Assembly (NCBI GenBank): GCA_013203365.1
Contig: JABMQG010000207.1
Span: 1-6,507, forward strand
Length of the DNA stretch: 6,507 bases
From: Planctomycetota bacterium
GTDB taxonomy: Bacteria > Planctomycetota > Phycisphaerae > SM23-33 > FEN-1343
Direction of reading: 5' to 3'
Part shown: piece after piece, positions 1 through 6,507 of the stretch
Numbering within the stretch: the stretch's first letter is position 1
Layout: every line of letters begins with the position of its first letter
Notes under the pieces: generated by a model
Told to the model about the DNA's origin: nothing
Database searches by the model: none
What the model saw: only the letters and a program-made list of their open reading frames with translations
Made by a program: the position numbers and the translations under genes

Positions 1-3000
1 ACCCGCTGCTCTTTCGAGACGCGGGTATTTGTCAACGGCCGTGAAGTCGGTCGGCACATGACGTTCGCCCCTTACGCTGTAGACGTCACCGATTTCCTTC
101 AGGCCACAGGGGAGAACGAAATACTCATAGCCGTGCGGGATACGTTGACTGCCGCCGCCGAGCCTGACGTAATCAAAGGCGCCGATCCGACTTTTCCGGC
201 GCCCCCGACCCGATGGCGATATCCGACGCCGTGGAATTGGGGCATATTGGGTGACGTGGCGATTGTGGCAAGGCCGGCGGTGTACGTCGAAAACGCGTTC
301 GTTAAAACCAGCGTTAGGCAACAGACACTGGAGCTGGAGGTCACGGTAAGGAACGACCTGAACGTCGCACAGACCGTCAGCGTTAGTCCTGCGGTCTTCG
401 ATGCCGGCAGGGGTGTTTTAGGTTGCAATATCACCGCCCAGAGGTTGACCATACAGGCCGGGGATAGCGGAACGCTGAAGTTCCAGCGGGTATGGCGAAA
501 TCCGGTGCTTTGGGAACCGGGCAGCCCGCATCTTTACGAACTGAGGGTGGCACTGAGCGGCGCCGGGGGCGACGTGTGGCGCGATCGGTTCGGATTTAGA
601 GAAAGTTGGCAGGAAGGTCATCTCTACTACTTCAACGGCAAGGTTGCCAAGTACTGGCGCATAGGCTCACCCTCGTATTTGCTCGATCAGCCGAGAGGCG
701 ATGCGAGTTGGGGACGCTATTACGAGTCGGTCTGCGCGGATTACGAAAACTTCCCCGGCAATTACCTCGTCCGCTTACGCGACCTCGACCCCCGCGTGCT
801 CGTCTTGTGTGATGAGGCCGGAATGCCTGTCCATGGCAACATAGGTTACCACGCCGGCGGTGCGGCAATGTGGAGCTCCGACGTGCTGTGGCAGAACATC
901 ACCGAGCTGGCCCTCGGGATCACCTGGAACGTACGCAACCATCCCTCGCTGGTAATGTACGAAACCTTCAACGAGATAAACTGGGGGTTCACGTCGGCCT
1001 TCTCCGACGGTGTCAACCCGCCAAACTACAGTGACGACCCGGAGAATCTCGCCGGCCATCGCGTGCTGTCTGTGCTGCAGGCCGTACGCAACCTCGACCC
1101 TACCAGGCCGATAACCTCCGATGCCAACGGCGACCTCGGCGGTCTGTGGGACACCATCGACCTGCACTATGCCGAGGGCGGCGGAGGCGCAGACCTGTTC
1201 TCGCGAGGGCTTGGCGAATCGAGTAAACCCAATTACGTCCCCGACTCGGCCTTCTACAAGCCGATCGACGGCAAGGCCTTCGAGAAGGGACAGAAGATCA
1301 GGATCGTTGGCACGGACCGTCGGTTTGGCGAAAAGCCGATCAGCCATGGTGAGATCGGTGAGTACGGCCTGCTCATGCCGGTCGATGGCACGCTGATGGC
1401 CAGTGACCGCGCCTACCGGGATTGGTACTACGCCAACGGACGTATCGTGGGCGAGCTCGACCGCGTGGTTATGGATGGGGCGAGGGACCTGGAATCGTCG
1501 ATGATGAACCCGTGGGAAAATACCGGGATGCAGGGAACGTACCAACTGGCCTACCCGCCAGTCGTCGTCAACCTGCTGAACACCGAATCGCACTATCGCA
1601 GCGGCGAAGAGATCGTCAAGCATGTCAATATCCACCACGACGTCTGGGACGACGAGAAACTGCTCCTGCGGTGGCGCCTCGCCGACGCGAAGAACAAGCA
1701 ATATGCCAGCTCGTCGGAAATGCTCAGGCTCGCCCCCTCGTCCCTGGTGCGCAAGACGTTGGTTCTACAGGCCCCGCAAACGGATTGTCGATTGGACCTT
1801 CAGCTCGTCCTTGAACTGGTCAAGGGAACCAAGACCATCTACGCCCAATCGCATCCGATAGTAGTCTTCCCCGCGACTGATCGGCCTTTGCAGCTAGGCC
1901 CCGGGACCGTACTGTACGATCCTCACAATACGACCGCACCTGTGCTCGATCGCCTCGGCGCCAAGGTGGTAACGACCCCGTTTATCGATCGCAAGTTGCT
2001 CGCTAAGACACGCGTCCTGCTCATCGGACGAGACGACGTAGACGAAGAGTTCGTTCGCGCCAATCGGCTGATAATGGAGTTCGTCGAAAAAGGCGGGCGA
2101 GTGGTGGCCTTCGAGCAGACCAAAGACCTCAACTGGCTGGTTATACCGGTAAAGATCGACCCGACCCGCAGGCAGAGCATCCATTTTCCCCGCGTGGCGG
2201 ACCACCCGGTATTGCGCGACGTAACGGAAAGCGACCTGCGATACTGGAGGCCCGATCGCTGTACCGCCAAGGCCGAGTACAGAAAACCAAGCCTCGGAAG
2301 CGCTCTGCCGATAGTCGATAGCGGCGGCCGGCGGGGGCTGGAGTACACCTCGCTGATGGAGGTTTACCACGGCCAGGGCAGCTACCTTTTGTGCCAACTC
2401 GCAGTCATCGAGCGCGCCGAGGTCGAGCCGATGGCCGCCAAACTTCTTCAAAACATCATCGAGTACACGCAGGCGCCTCTCTATCGGCAGCTGCGAAAAG
2501 TGGCCATAGTCGGCCAGGCTAAGGGATCGCTTGCGCTTTGCGCATCACGGTTGAGATTCCAAACCGATCTGATCGACGAGTCCAACGCAAGTCAATTAGG
2601 GTCGTATTCGACCATTCTCGCCGACGGCAGGAGCGAGGTCTCCCTGGCCGTGGCCTCGGCAGTTGCAAAAGCTGTTCGGGCCGGGGCGACACTGGTGCTG
2701 CACGACATGGCCCCGGAAAGTTGCGACGTCTGGGCCAAGGCGACCAACCTGAATATGTCGCTCCGCAAACCACTGGGTGTTCGCTCGCGGGGCCACGTCG
2801 TCCTGGACGGCTCGCACGAACTGCTGGCCGGCGTCTGTGGGGGCGATCTGTTCTGGCAAATAAGCACCACCGAGGATGCGTCTGCGTTCTTCGAGAAGTG
2901 CGCGCTGGACAAGCTGGTCGAGTACGAATGTGTCGGCCCCGACAACGCCGACGTCCTTTCCTTCCCCGACGTGCTGATAAGCATCCCATGCGGCAAAGGC

Positions 3001-4161
3001 ACTGTCCTCGTGGACCAGCTCCGTTGGGACAAGGTCGGTGATAATGAAAAGGTCTCACACCTCGCCGACCGACTGGCCAGTCTGATCCTGACGAATGCAG
3101 GCGCCGGCTTCCGGCCTATGCCGGCCAGCCGTGACCTCCCGCCCCGCCTTAATTTCCAAACTGTGGACATTCAGCGGTATACAAACAGGGCCCTTGTCGA
3201 CAAAGTTGCCGGCGACGGCAAAGGCGGCTGGTCCGACGAGGGCCCAGACGCCGACCTGCGGGAGTTTCGGCCGGGGCAGATCAGTCGGCTCGGTGCGCCT
3301 TTCGATGTGAAGAGCTCCTGCATAGTTCTTGGCCGCCGGGGCAGGGAGGCGGCCAACATTGTAATCAACAAGCCGGTGGAGGCCTTCTACTTCATCCACA
3401 CGGCCTCGTCACTGTCGGCCGGTCAAAACGCAGGCAGGTACGTCGTCAACTATGCCGACGGGTCGTTTGCGTCTATCGATCTGGTCGGCGATCGCAACAT
3501 TCGAGACTGGACGCGTGCCTGGCCGCAGGAAGACTTCACCAACCCCGAACCGGGTGAGCTGGCGCAGTTGGCGTGGACTGGCAGCTGCCGAAGGTATCCA
3601 GTCACCAGCCTGTACGCCATGCGATGGATCAATCCCTACCCCGACCAACCGGTAAAATCCCTGTCCCTGTCCCCGCCCGCCGGCGATGCCGAGACGATCC
3701 TTCTGGCCGTTACTTTGGCCCAGGCCGCCCAGCCTGCGGAAAAGGCCGCCGTGGCCCCGTCAGCCCGGGATAAGAGGGATCGGGCCTTGGCAAGGATTCT
3801 CGCCGACGAGGGTATGGCCCTTCAACGCAAAGGCACGCCCAAGGCGGCCCAGCAGAAATACGAACAGGCCATCCGCGCCGACGATACCTACGCCGGCGCC
3901 TACGGCCTGCTTGGTGTGCTGCACGTGGAGACCAGGCAATACCGCCAGGCCGAGGATGCGTTCGGTAAACAGACCGCTCTCGATCCGAAAGACACCACCG
4001 GCTGGAACAACCTGGGCCAATTGCTGCTGATGCAACAGCGTTGGGACGAGGCATTGACAGCCTTCGAACAATCGCTGAAGGCCAATTGGAACCAGCCTGA
4101 AATTATCCAGAATGTGAGAATGCTTCAGGACAAGAAGGCCGCCGGGCAATCGCGGCGGTGA
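1..4161 (+). CDS. Multidomain GH2-type glycoside hydrolase with C-terminal TPR repeats (5' end outside window)
   Basis: Probable retaining beta-glycosidase (beta-galactosidase or beta-glucuronidase-like) acting on oligo- or polysaccharide. The frame is open to base 1, and the codons before the Met at nt 58 encode VFVNGREVGRH, a GH2 sugar-binding motif, so that Met is internal and the true start, with any signal peptide, lies upstream. Numbering from that Met, the domains are: GH2 sandwich to about 80, Ig-like 80-180, TIM barrel 180-480, beta-sandwich 490-615, two amidotransferase-like domains 617-806 and 814-1018, jelly-roll-like module 1032-1222 (GKGGWSDEG near 1055, FYFIHT near 1112), and three TPRs 1245-1346. 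The barrel has RNHPS and then NE, with acid/base Glu306; the nucleophile is Glu432 or Glu435 in KPISHGEIGEYG. The early barrel is divergent: the usual VRxH is VRLR. At over 1380 residues it is much longer than a plain GH2 enzyme. GH2 membership is fairly secure; substrate is unknown and localisation cannot be judged. Confidence 0.88.
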   Translation, partial: TRCSFETRVFVNGREVGRHMTFAPYAVDVTDFLQATGENEILIAVRDTLTAAAEPDVIKGADPTFPAPPTRWRYPTPWNWGILGDVAIVARPAVYVENAFVKTSVRQQTLELEVTVRNDLNVAQTVSVSPAVFDAGRGVLGCNITAQRLTIQAGDSGTLKFQRVWRNPVLWEPGSPHLYELRVALSGAGGDVWRDRFGFRESWQEGHLYYFNGKVAKYWRIGSPSYLLDQPRGDASWGRYYESVCADYENFPGNYLVRLRDLDPRVLVLCDEAGMPVHGNIGYHAGGAAMWSSDVLWQNITELALGITWNVRNHPSLVMYETFNEINWGFTSAFSDGVNPPNYSDDPENLAGHRVLSVLQAVRNLDPTRPITSDANGDLGGLWDTIDLHYAEGGGGADLFSRGLGESSKPNYVPDSAFYKPIDGKAFEKGQKIRIVGTDRRFGEKPISHGEIGEYGLLMPVDGTLMASDRAYRDWYYANGRIVGELDRVVMDGARDLESSMMNPWENTGMQGTYQLAYPPVVVNLLNTESHYRSGEEIVKHVNIHHDVWDDEKLLLRWRLADAKNKQYASSSEMLRLAPSSLVRKTLVLQAPQTDCRLDLQLVLELVKGTKTIYAQSHPIVVFPATDRPLQLGPGTVLYDPHNTTAPVLDRLGAKVVTTPFIDRKLLAKTRVLLIGRDDVDEEFVRANRLIMEFVEKGGRVVAFEQTKDLNWLVIPVKIDPTRRQSIHFPRVADHPVLRDVTESDLRYWRPDRCTAKAEYRKPSLGSALPIVDSGGRRGLEYTSLMEVYHGQGSYLLCQLAVIERAEVEPMAAKLLQNIIEYTQAPLYRQLRKVAIVGQAKGSLALCASRLRFQTDLIDESNASQLGSYSTILADGRSEVSLAVASAVAKAVRAGATLVLHDMAPESCDVWAKATNLNMSLRKPLGVRSRGHVVLDGSHELLAGVCGGDLFWQISTTEDASAFFEKCALDKLVEYECVGPDNADVLSFPDVLISIPCGKGTVLVDQLRWDKVGDNEKVSHLADRLASLILTNAGAGFRPMPASRDLPPRLNFQTVDIQRYTNRALVDKVAGDGKGGWSDEGPDADLREFRPGQISRLGAPFDVKSSCIVLGRRGREAANIVINKPVEAFYFIHTASSLSAGQNAGRYVVNYADGSFASIDLVGDRNIRDWTRAWPQEDFTNPEPGELAQLAWTGSCRRYPVTSLYAMRWINPYPDQPVKSLSLSPPAGDAETILLAVTLAQAAQPAEKAAVAPSARDKRDRALARILADEGMALQRKGTPKAAQQKYEQAIRADDTYAGAYGLLGVLHVETRQYRQAEDAFGKQTALDPKDTTGWNNLGQLLLMQQRWDEALTAFEQSLKANWNQPEIIQNVRMLQDKKAAGQSRR
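1906..3111 (+). other. Two tandem class I glutamine-amidotransferase-like domains within the GH2 protein
   Basis: Residues 617-806 begin with a beta strand (TVLYD), continue through VLLIGRDDVDEE and a helix leading to EKGGRVVAFEQ, and then have HPVL, YWRPD and GQGSYLLCQL before a closing NIIEY helix. Residues 814-1018 repeat the pattern in weaker form: KVAIVG, ILADGRSEV, RAGATLVLHD, HELLAG, LFWQ, GKGTVLVDQLRWD, and a closing helix ending in LTNAG. This matches the flavodoxin-like amidotransferase fold found after the catalytic domain in some glycosidases, such as the GH42 beta-galactosidase trimerisation domain. Neither copy shows a nucleophilic Cys elbow with a His-Glu pair, so a structural or oligomerisation role is inferred. 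The fold call rests on pattern recognition only; the second copy is less certain. Confidence 0.6.
3151..3723 (+). other. Jelly-roll carbohydrate-binding-like module within the GH2 protein
   Basis: Residues 1032-1222 are rich in short beta strands and carry GDGKGGWSDEG (near 1055), GAPFDV, the strand FYFIHTASS (near 1112), then YVVNYADGS and SLYAMRWINPYP before a final strand ending LLAVTLAQ. This strand order and the GxGGWxDxG start resemble beta-sandwich modules attached to GH2 and related glycosidases in Planctomycetes and Bacteroidetes. Sugar binding is inferred from the context. No family number can be given from sequence alone. Confidence 0.55.
3790..4095 (+). repeat. Three tandem tetratricopeptide repeats (protein repeat) at the C terminus of the GH2 protein
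   Basis: Three contiguous 34-residue repeats occupy residues 1245-1278, 1279-1312 and 1313-1346 of the GH2 protein. They match the TPR consensus at position 8 (Gly in all three), position 20 (Ala in all three) and position 24 (Tyr, Phe, Phe). Repeat 2 has Tyr4, Leu7 and Pro32; repeat 3 has Trp4 and Leu7. A capping helix follows before the stop at 4159-4161. An Ala/Pro/Lys-rich linker (about 1223-1244) separates them from the preceding beta-sandwich. TPRs are protein-protein interaction scaffolds, so this tail probably docks the enzyme to a partner or to itself; that role is inferred. Confidence 0.92.
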
Positions 4162-4211
4162 ACGGAAACTGTCGGGCGACTATGTTGAAAACGTGAAAGG
4201 AGTTTTTAGCT
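4162..4211. other. Short intergenic gap, probably within an operon
   Basis: This 50-base gap separates the GH2 stop codon from the beta-helix start codon. It holds a ribosome binding site near its right end and one very small inverted repeat (GTCG-GG-CGAC, 4171-4180) with no T-run after it. No convincing -35/-10 pair is visible. The spacing and common orientation favour co-transcription of the two genes. Confidence 0.6.
4196..4202 (+). promoter_or_regulatory. Shine-Dalgarno site for the beta-helix gene
   Basis: AAAGGAG lies 9 bases before the ATG at 4212, which is good spacing. A second in-frame ATG at 4218 would be 15 bases away, so the site favours 4212 as the start. Confidence 0.8.
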
Positions 4212-4298
4212 ATGGCTATGAAGACTCATGGAAATGCACGCATCCTCTGCCTATGGGTGCTTGGTATGGCCTTGGTTGCGGTCTTCGCTTCAATGGCC
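4212..4298 (+). other. Sec-type signal peptide of the beta-helix protein
   Basis: Residues 1-29 have basic residues (Lys4, Arg10), a hydrophobic core from Ile11 to Phe25, and a Ser27-Met28-Ala29 site that fits signal peptidase I before Asp30. Cys13 sits inside the hydrophobic core and its preceding residues do not form a lipobox, so a lipoprotein is unlikely. The mature protein would act in the periplasm or outside the cell. Confidence 0.82.
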
Positions 4299-6473
4299 GA
4301 CGGTGGTGAATACTTCGTGGCCCAGAAGCACACCGGGGCTTTGGACGATAATCCCGGCACGGAACAGCAGCCTTGGAAGACGATACAGAAGGCCGCCGAC
4401 GTCGCCACGGCCGGCGACACAGTCTGGATCAAGGAAGGCCTGTACCGCCAGGCCGTCCAGCTCAAGAACACCGGCCGATACGAGCGCCACGCCGCCCACT
4501 ACCTCACCTTCGCCGCCTACGGCGACGACGAAGTGGTAATCGACGGCACGAGGCAGATCGAACCGCTGGAGTGGCAGCTCCTTGAGGGTATGAAGAACGT
4601 GTATTACATACCCTATCCGGCAGGTGAACCGCCCATGCAGCTTTTCGTGGACACCGAGCGATACCCGCAGGCCGTGCGAATCATCGGGATAGACCCCAAG
4701 ACCGGCAAGGAGCTCAGTCCCGACGAGATCGGCCGGTCAAGCCAGAAGAAACGCGTATACTTCCACGTCACCGACGAGACGCCTGGTGCGTGGGAATTCG
4801 ACGCCGACAATAGAAGGGTCATCATCAACGTCGGCGGCGGCAACCCGTCGGACAAGCACAAGGTCGAGGTACCGTTCTACGATTTTCTCCTCAATTCGCC
4901 CAATGAGGACGCCAATTGGGTTCGCATAAGGGGCCTGCGCTTTCACCGCACCCGCTACTGGGCCATGTGGATGGCGAATCAATGTGTTATCGAGGACTGC
5001 CTCTTCAAGGCCGTCGGCAGTACAGGATCGATCATGGTTGCCGGGCGAAACAACATAATCCGCCGAAACACCGTCCTGGACTCGCTTCAGCAGGCCATCT
5101 ACTGGGGCGGTAACGAGAACATCATCGAGGACAATCTCGTCGTCCGCGCCCTTACCGACCCTGGGATATTGGTTCAGGAGTGGCTAGGTGTGGTAAAGAG
5201 CAATGGCTCTCAGTACGGCATAATTCGCAACAACGTCATCCTGGAGACGACAACAGGCCCCGGCGGGCGATGTGACATGGGTATCTGGTGCGATACGGGG
5301 TGCTTTTACAACGCCGTATACGGTAACACCGTCTATCGCAACGGCACGGGTATCTACGTCGAGGAGGGAATGAACCACAGCAGCTTCGCTTACAACGCAC
5401 TCTTCGAGAACGATCTCGGAATCGGCATACGGGCCAGCAGGCGAAACCTGTTCACGGAGAACCATGTCTGGAACAACCGCGTAGGCGTTGCAGTATGGGA
5501 CATCAACCGCTATCCACTGGCCTTTGCCAACCAGTTTGAACGCAACTGGCTCATAGATAATCGCGAAGGCGCCATCCAACTGCATGACGAGCGCCCATCT
5601 GCGCTCGGCGAGGTGTCCGGCGCGATTTCGTTGGACTGGAACACCTACAGCGTGCCGCAAGGACAGAATTTCATCAAGTGGAACGGCGGAAAGGCTTGGT
5701 ACGCCGACCTGGAGTCCATACGCAAAGCCGACGGCCAGGAATTCCACGGCCGAATGGGGCGCCCGACGGACAAGGAATTGCAAGTCATCAAGTTCCGCGT
5801 GCCGTATTCCAGCAAACCCGATGAACTCGTTCCCATGTTGTACAATCCGACTTTAATGCGGCCATCGCATTCGCCGACCGGGCATTGCCCCTATTTCTGG
5901 CGTATGGGTCCGGGGGATCGAATCGGCTTCACCTGCGGGCCCCAATGGTACCCCGCGGGTTCGTACACGAACCTGCCCCGCATGGGAGGGCCGGACTATC
6001 CTCCGGACGGCGCCACGGCCACTAACTGCGAAGGTACAATGATGCCGGCTTCACCCGAACAGCAGGCCAACGATTGGGGTATTGCCGTCAAAGGCGAGAA
6101 GCCGGAGTTCATGAACGCCCTGGGCAACGGCTGGTGGAGCCCGTCGCTGCCTACCGTCGCGGGGACCGCCTATTCGGTGTCCTTCAGCATCCGTGCCATG
6201 GACCTCAAACCCCTCACTGACGGGGATGGACCGATCGTTTACGTGCTGTGGACCAACGACACGGGCCAGAGACAGGTACGCGACTATGTTATGGGCATCG
6301 ATGACGCCGGCAGGCCTCACGGGGATATCCCTCGTGAAGGCTCGTTCGGTTGGACAATTGTCCGCGGCAAGGCGGTCGCGCCGGAACACGCCACCAGGGT
6401 GGCATTCTTCCTGGGCTTGAGGCGCAGCTTGGGCACCGTCGCTTACGACCGGATATGGATCGACGTCAAATGA
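4212..6473 (+). CDS. Exported right-handed parallel beta-helix protein with C-terminal CBM-like domain
   Basis: Probable extracytoplasmic polysaccharide-active protein (lyase, glycosidase or epimerase type) of 753 residues. The start at 4212 is supported by AAAGGAG nine bases upstream and by a good signal peptide. After the signal (1-29), residues 34-78 hold the motif YFVA...NPGT...PWKTIQKAAD...AGDTVWIKEGLYR, typical of the DUF1565/pectate-lyase-like N-terminal cap and also seen in GH120-like beta-helix enzymes. A mixed beta region follows, then at least nine coils of about 22-33 residues (241-445) with Asn ladder positions 286, 308, 341, 372, 395, 417 and 445. A cap with DWNTY (475-479) leads to a C-terminal beta-sandwich whose strands VAGTAYSVSFSIRA and final VAYDRIWIDVK resemble CBM4/9-type modules. 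Stacked Asp361, Glu384, Arg407 and His458 may form a binding or catalytic face. The gene follows the GH2 gene by 50 bases, suggesting a shared substrate. The fold is confident; the enzyme family and substrate are not assignable by eye. Confidence 0.9.
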   Translation: MAMKTHGNARILCLWVLGMALVAVFASMADGGEYFVAQKHTGALDDNPGTEQQPWKTIQKAADVATAGDTVWIKEGLYRQAVQLKNTGRYERHAAHYLTFAAYGDDEVVIDGTRQIEPLEWQLLEGMKNVYYIPYPAGEPPMQLFVDTERYPQAVRIIGIDPKTGKELSPDEIGRSSQKKRVYFHVTDETPGAWEFDADNRRVIINVGGGNPSDKHKVEVPFYDFLLNSPNEDANWVRIRGLRFHRTRYWAMWMANQCVIEDCLFKAVGSTGSIMVAGRNNIIRRNTVLDSLQQAIYWGGNENIIEDNLVVRALTDPGILVQEWLGVVKSNGSQYGIIRNNVILETTTGPGGRCDMGIWCDTGCFYNAVYGNTVYRNGTGIYVEEGMNHSSFAYNALFENDLGIGIRASRRNLFTENHVWNNRVGVAVWDINRYPLAFANQFERNWLIDNREGAIQLHDERPSALGEVSGAISLDWNTYSVPQGQNFIKWNGGKAWYADLESIRKADGQEFHGRMGRPTDKELQVIKFRVPYSSKPDELVPMLYNPTLMRPSHSPTGHCPYFWRMGPGDRIGFTCGPQWYPAGSYTNLPRMGGPDYPPDGATATNCEGTMMPASPEQQANDWGIAVKGEKPEFMNALGNGWWSPSLPTVAGTAYSVSFSIRAMDLKPLTDGDGPIVYVLWTNDTGQRQVRDYVMGIDDAGRPHGDIPREGSFGWTIVRGKAVAPEHATRVAFFLGLRRSLGTVAYDRIWIDVK
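4932..5546 (+). repeat. Parallel beta-helix coils with Asn ladder (protein repeat)
   Basis: Coils share the pattern hydrophobic-hydrophobic-x-x-N-x-hydrophobic, for example NIIRRNTV, NIIEDNLV, YGIIRNNVI, NAVYGNTV and NLFTENHV. The aligned positions are Gly241, Cys263, Asn286, Asn308, Asn341, Asn372, Asn395, Asn417 and Asn445, giving spacings of 22, 23, 22, 33, 31, 23, 22 and 28. The longer spacings imply loops protruding from coils 4-5, 5-6 and 8-9. A stacked Asn ladder at a turn is a classic feature of right-handed parallel beta-helices. Confidence 0.85.
5859..6470 (+). other. C-terminal CBM4/9-like beta-sandwich of the beta-helix protein
   Basis: Residues from about 550 to 753 leave the beta-helix pattern. 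The clearest part, 641-753, runs WWSPSL, VAGTAYSVSFSIRA, PIVYVLWTNDTG, a Gly-rich turn, WTIVRGKAVAPEHATRVAFFLGL and a final VAYDRIWIDV. This order (AGxxYxvSf...v.W.d..G...v.aP.....v.f.l...G.v.yD.i.i) is typical of galactose-binding-like jelly rolls of the CBM4/9/22 type. A role in holding polysaccharide is inferred from fold similarity. Residues 550-640 are less clear and are rich in Trp, Tyr, Pro and Gly. Confidence 0.6.
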
Positions 6474-6507
6474 AAAGAAAAGCCGCCGGTGCCGGCAATT
6501 GAGGAAA

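Noticed and set aside
775..1701. Long open frame of 308 codons on the minus strand opposite the GH2 gene
   Set aside because: It lies entirely within the GH2 barrel coding region and shows no recognisable domain. It is best explained as a shadow frame of GC-rich coding DNA. The other minus-strand frames, such as 1894-2451, are rejected on the same grounds.
4171..4180. Small inverted repeat GTCGGGCGAC between the two genes
   Set aside because: The stem is only four pairs with a two-base loop and no T-run follows, so it is not a credible terminator.
4185..4212. Possible promoter in the intergenic gap (TTGAAA at 4185-4190 with a weak TAGCTA at 4207-4212)
   Set aside because: The -10 match is poor and overlaps the start codon, so transcription would begin inside the coding region and lose the ribosome binding site.
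4212..6473. Assignment of the beta-helix protein to GH120 beta-xylosidases on its N-terminal motif
   Set aside because: The N-terminal NPGT...KTIQKAA...AGDTV...G.YR pattern is shared by many beta-helix families. From memory of the GH120 motifs, the catalytic Asp and Glu are not both matched at the equivalent coils, where an Arg stands in the Glu position.
6485..6496. GCCGG-TG-CCGGC near-palindrome just after the beta-helix stop codon, a possible terminator stem
   Set aside because: The loop would be only two bases, or four with a four-pair stem, and no T-run is visible before the window ends.
6470..6502. ATGA overlap at the end of the beta-helix gene that could start a coupled downstream gene
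   Set aside because: The frame stops after ten codons, at 6500-6502, and encodes nothing recognisable.

Overview
The window holds two protein-coding genes on the + strand and almost no non-coding DNA. The first, positions 1-4161, is cut off by the left edge of the window and encodes a very large multidomain glycoside hydrolase family 2 (GH2)-type enzyme. The second, 4212-6473, is complete and encodes an exported right-handed parallel beta-helix protein with a C-terminal carbohydrate-binding-like beta-sandwich. They are 50 bases apart with no convincing terminator or promoter between them, so they are probably co-transcribed.

The DNA is moderately GC-rich. A large GH2-type enzyme with added amidotransferase-like, jelly-roll and TPR modules, next to an exported beta-helix protein, resembles polysaccharide-degradation loci of Planctomycetes, especially uncultured Phycisphaerae or Sedimentisphaerales-like lineages, or related PVC-group bacteria. 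That assignment is inferred from architecture. The window contains no rRNA or other phylogenetic marker.

Layout of the first protein, numbered from the internal Met at nt 58: GH2 sugar-binding-like beta-sandwich (from the window edge to about 80); Ig-like sandwich (80-180); catalytic TIM barrel (180-480) with acid/base Glu306 and nucleophile candidates Glu432 and Glu435; a further beta-sandwich (490-615); two tandem class I glutamine-amidotransferase-like (flavodoxin-like) domains (about 617-806 and 814-1018) with no obvious amidotransferase active site; a jelly-roll-like module (1032-1222); a short Ala/Pro linker; and three tetratricopeptide repeats (1245-1346). The TPR tail is the most unusual element.

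Layout of the second protein: Sec signal peptide (1-29); N-terminal beta-helix entry motif (34-78); at least nine beta-helix coils with an Asn ladder (241-445); a helix cap (about 463-545); and a CBM4/9-like beta-sandwich (about 550-753). Charged residues stack at one coil position (Asp361, Glu384, Arg407, His458) and suggest a catalytic or sugar-binding face.

The two products most likely cooperate in breaking down a complex plant or algal polysaccharide outside the cytoplasm. The substrate cannot be read from the sequence. I see no RNA genes, mobile elements, CRISPR arrays, attachment sites or origins, and no clear evidence of a wholly new system.
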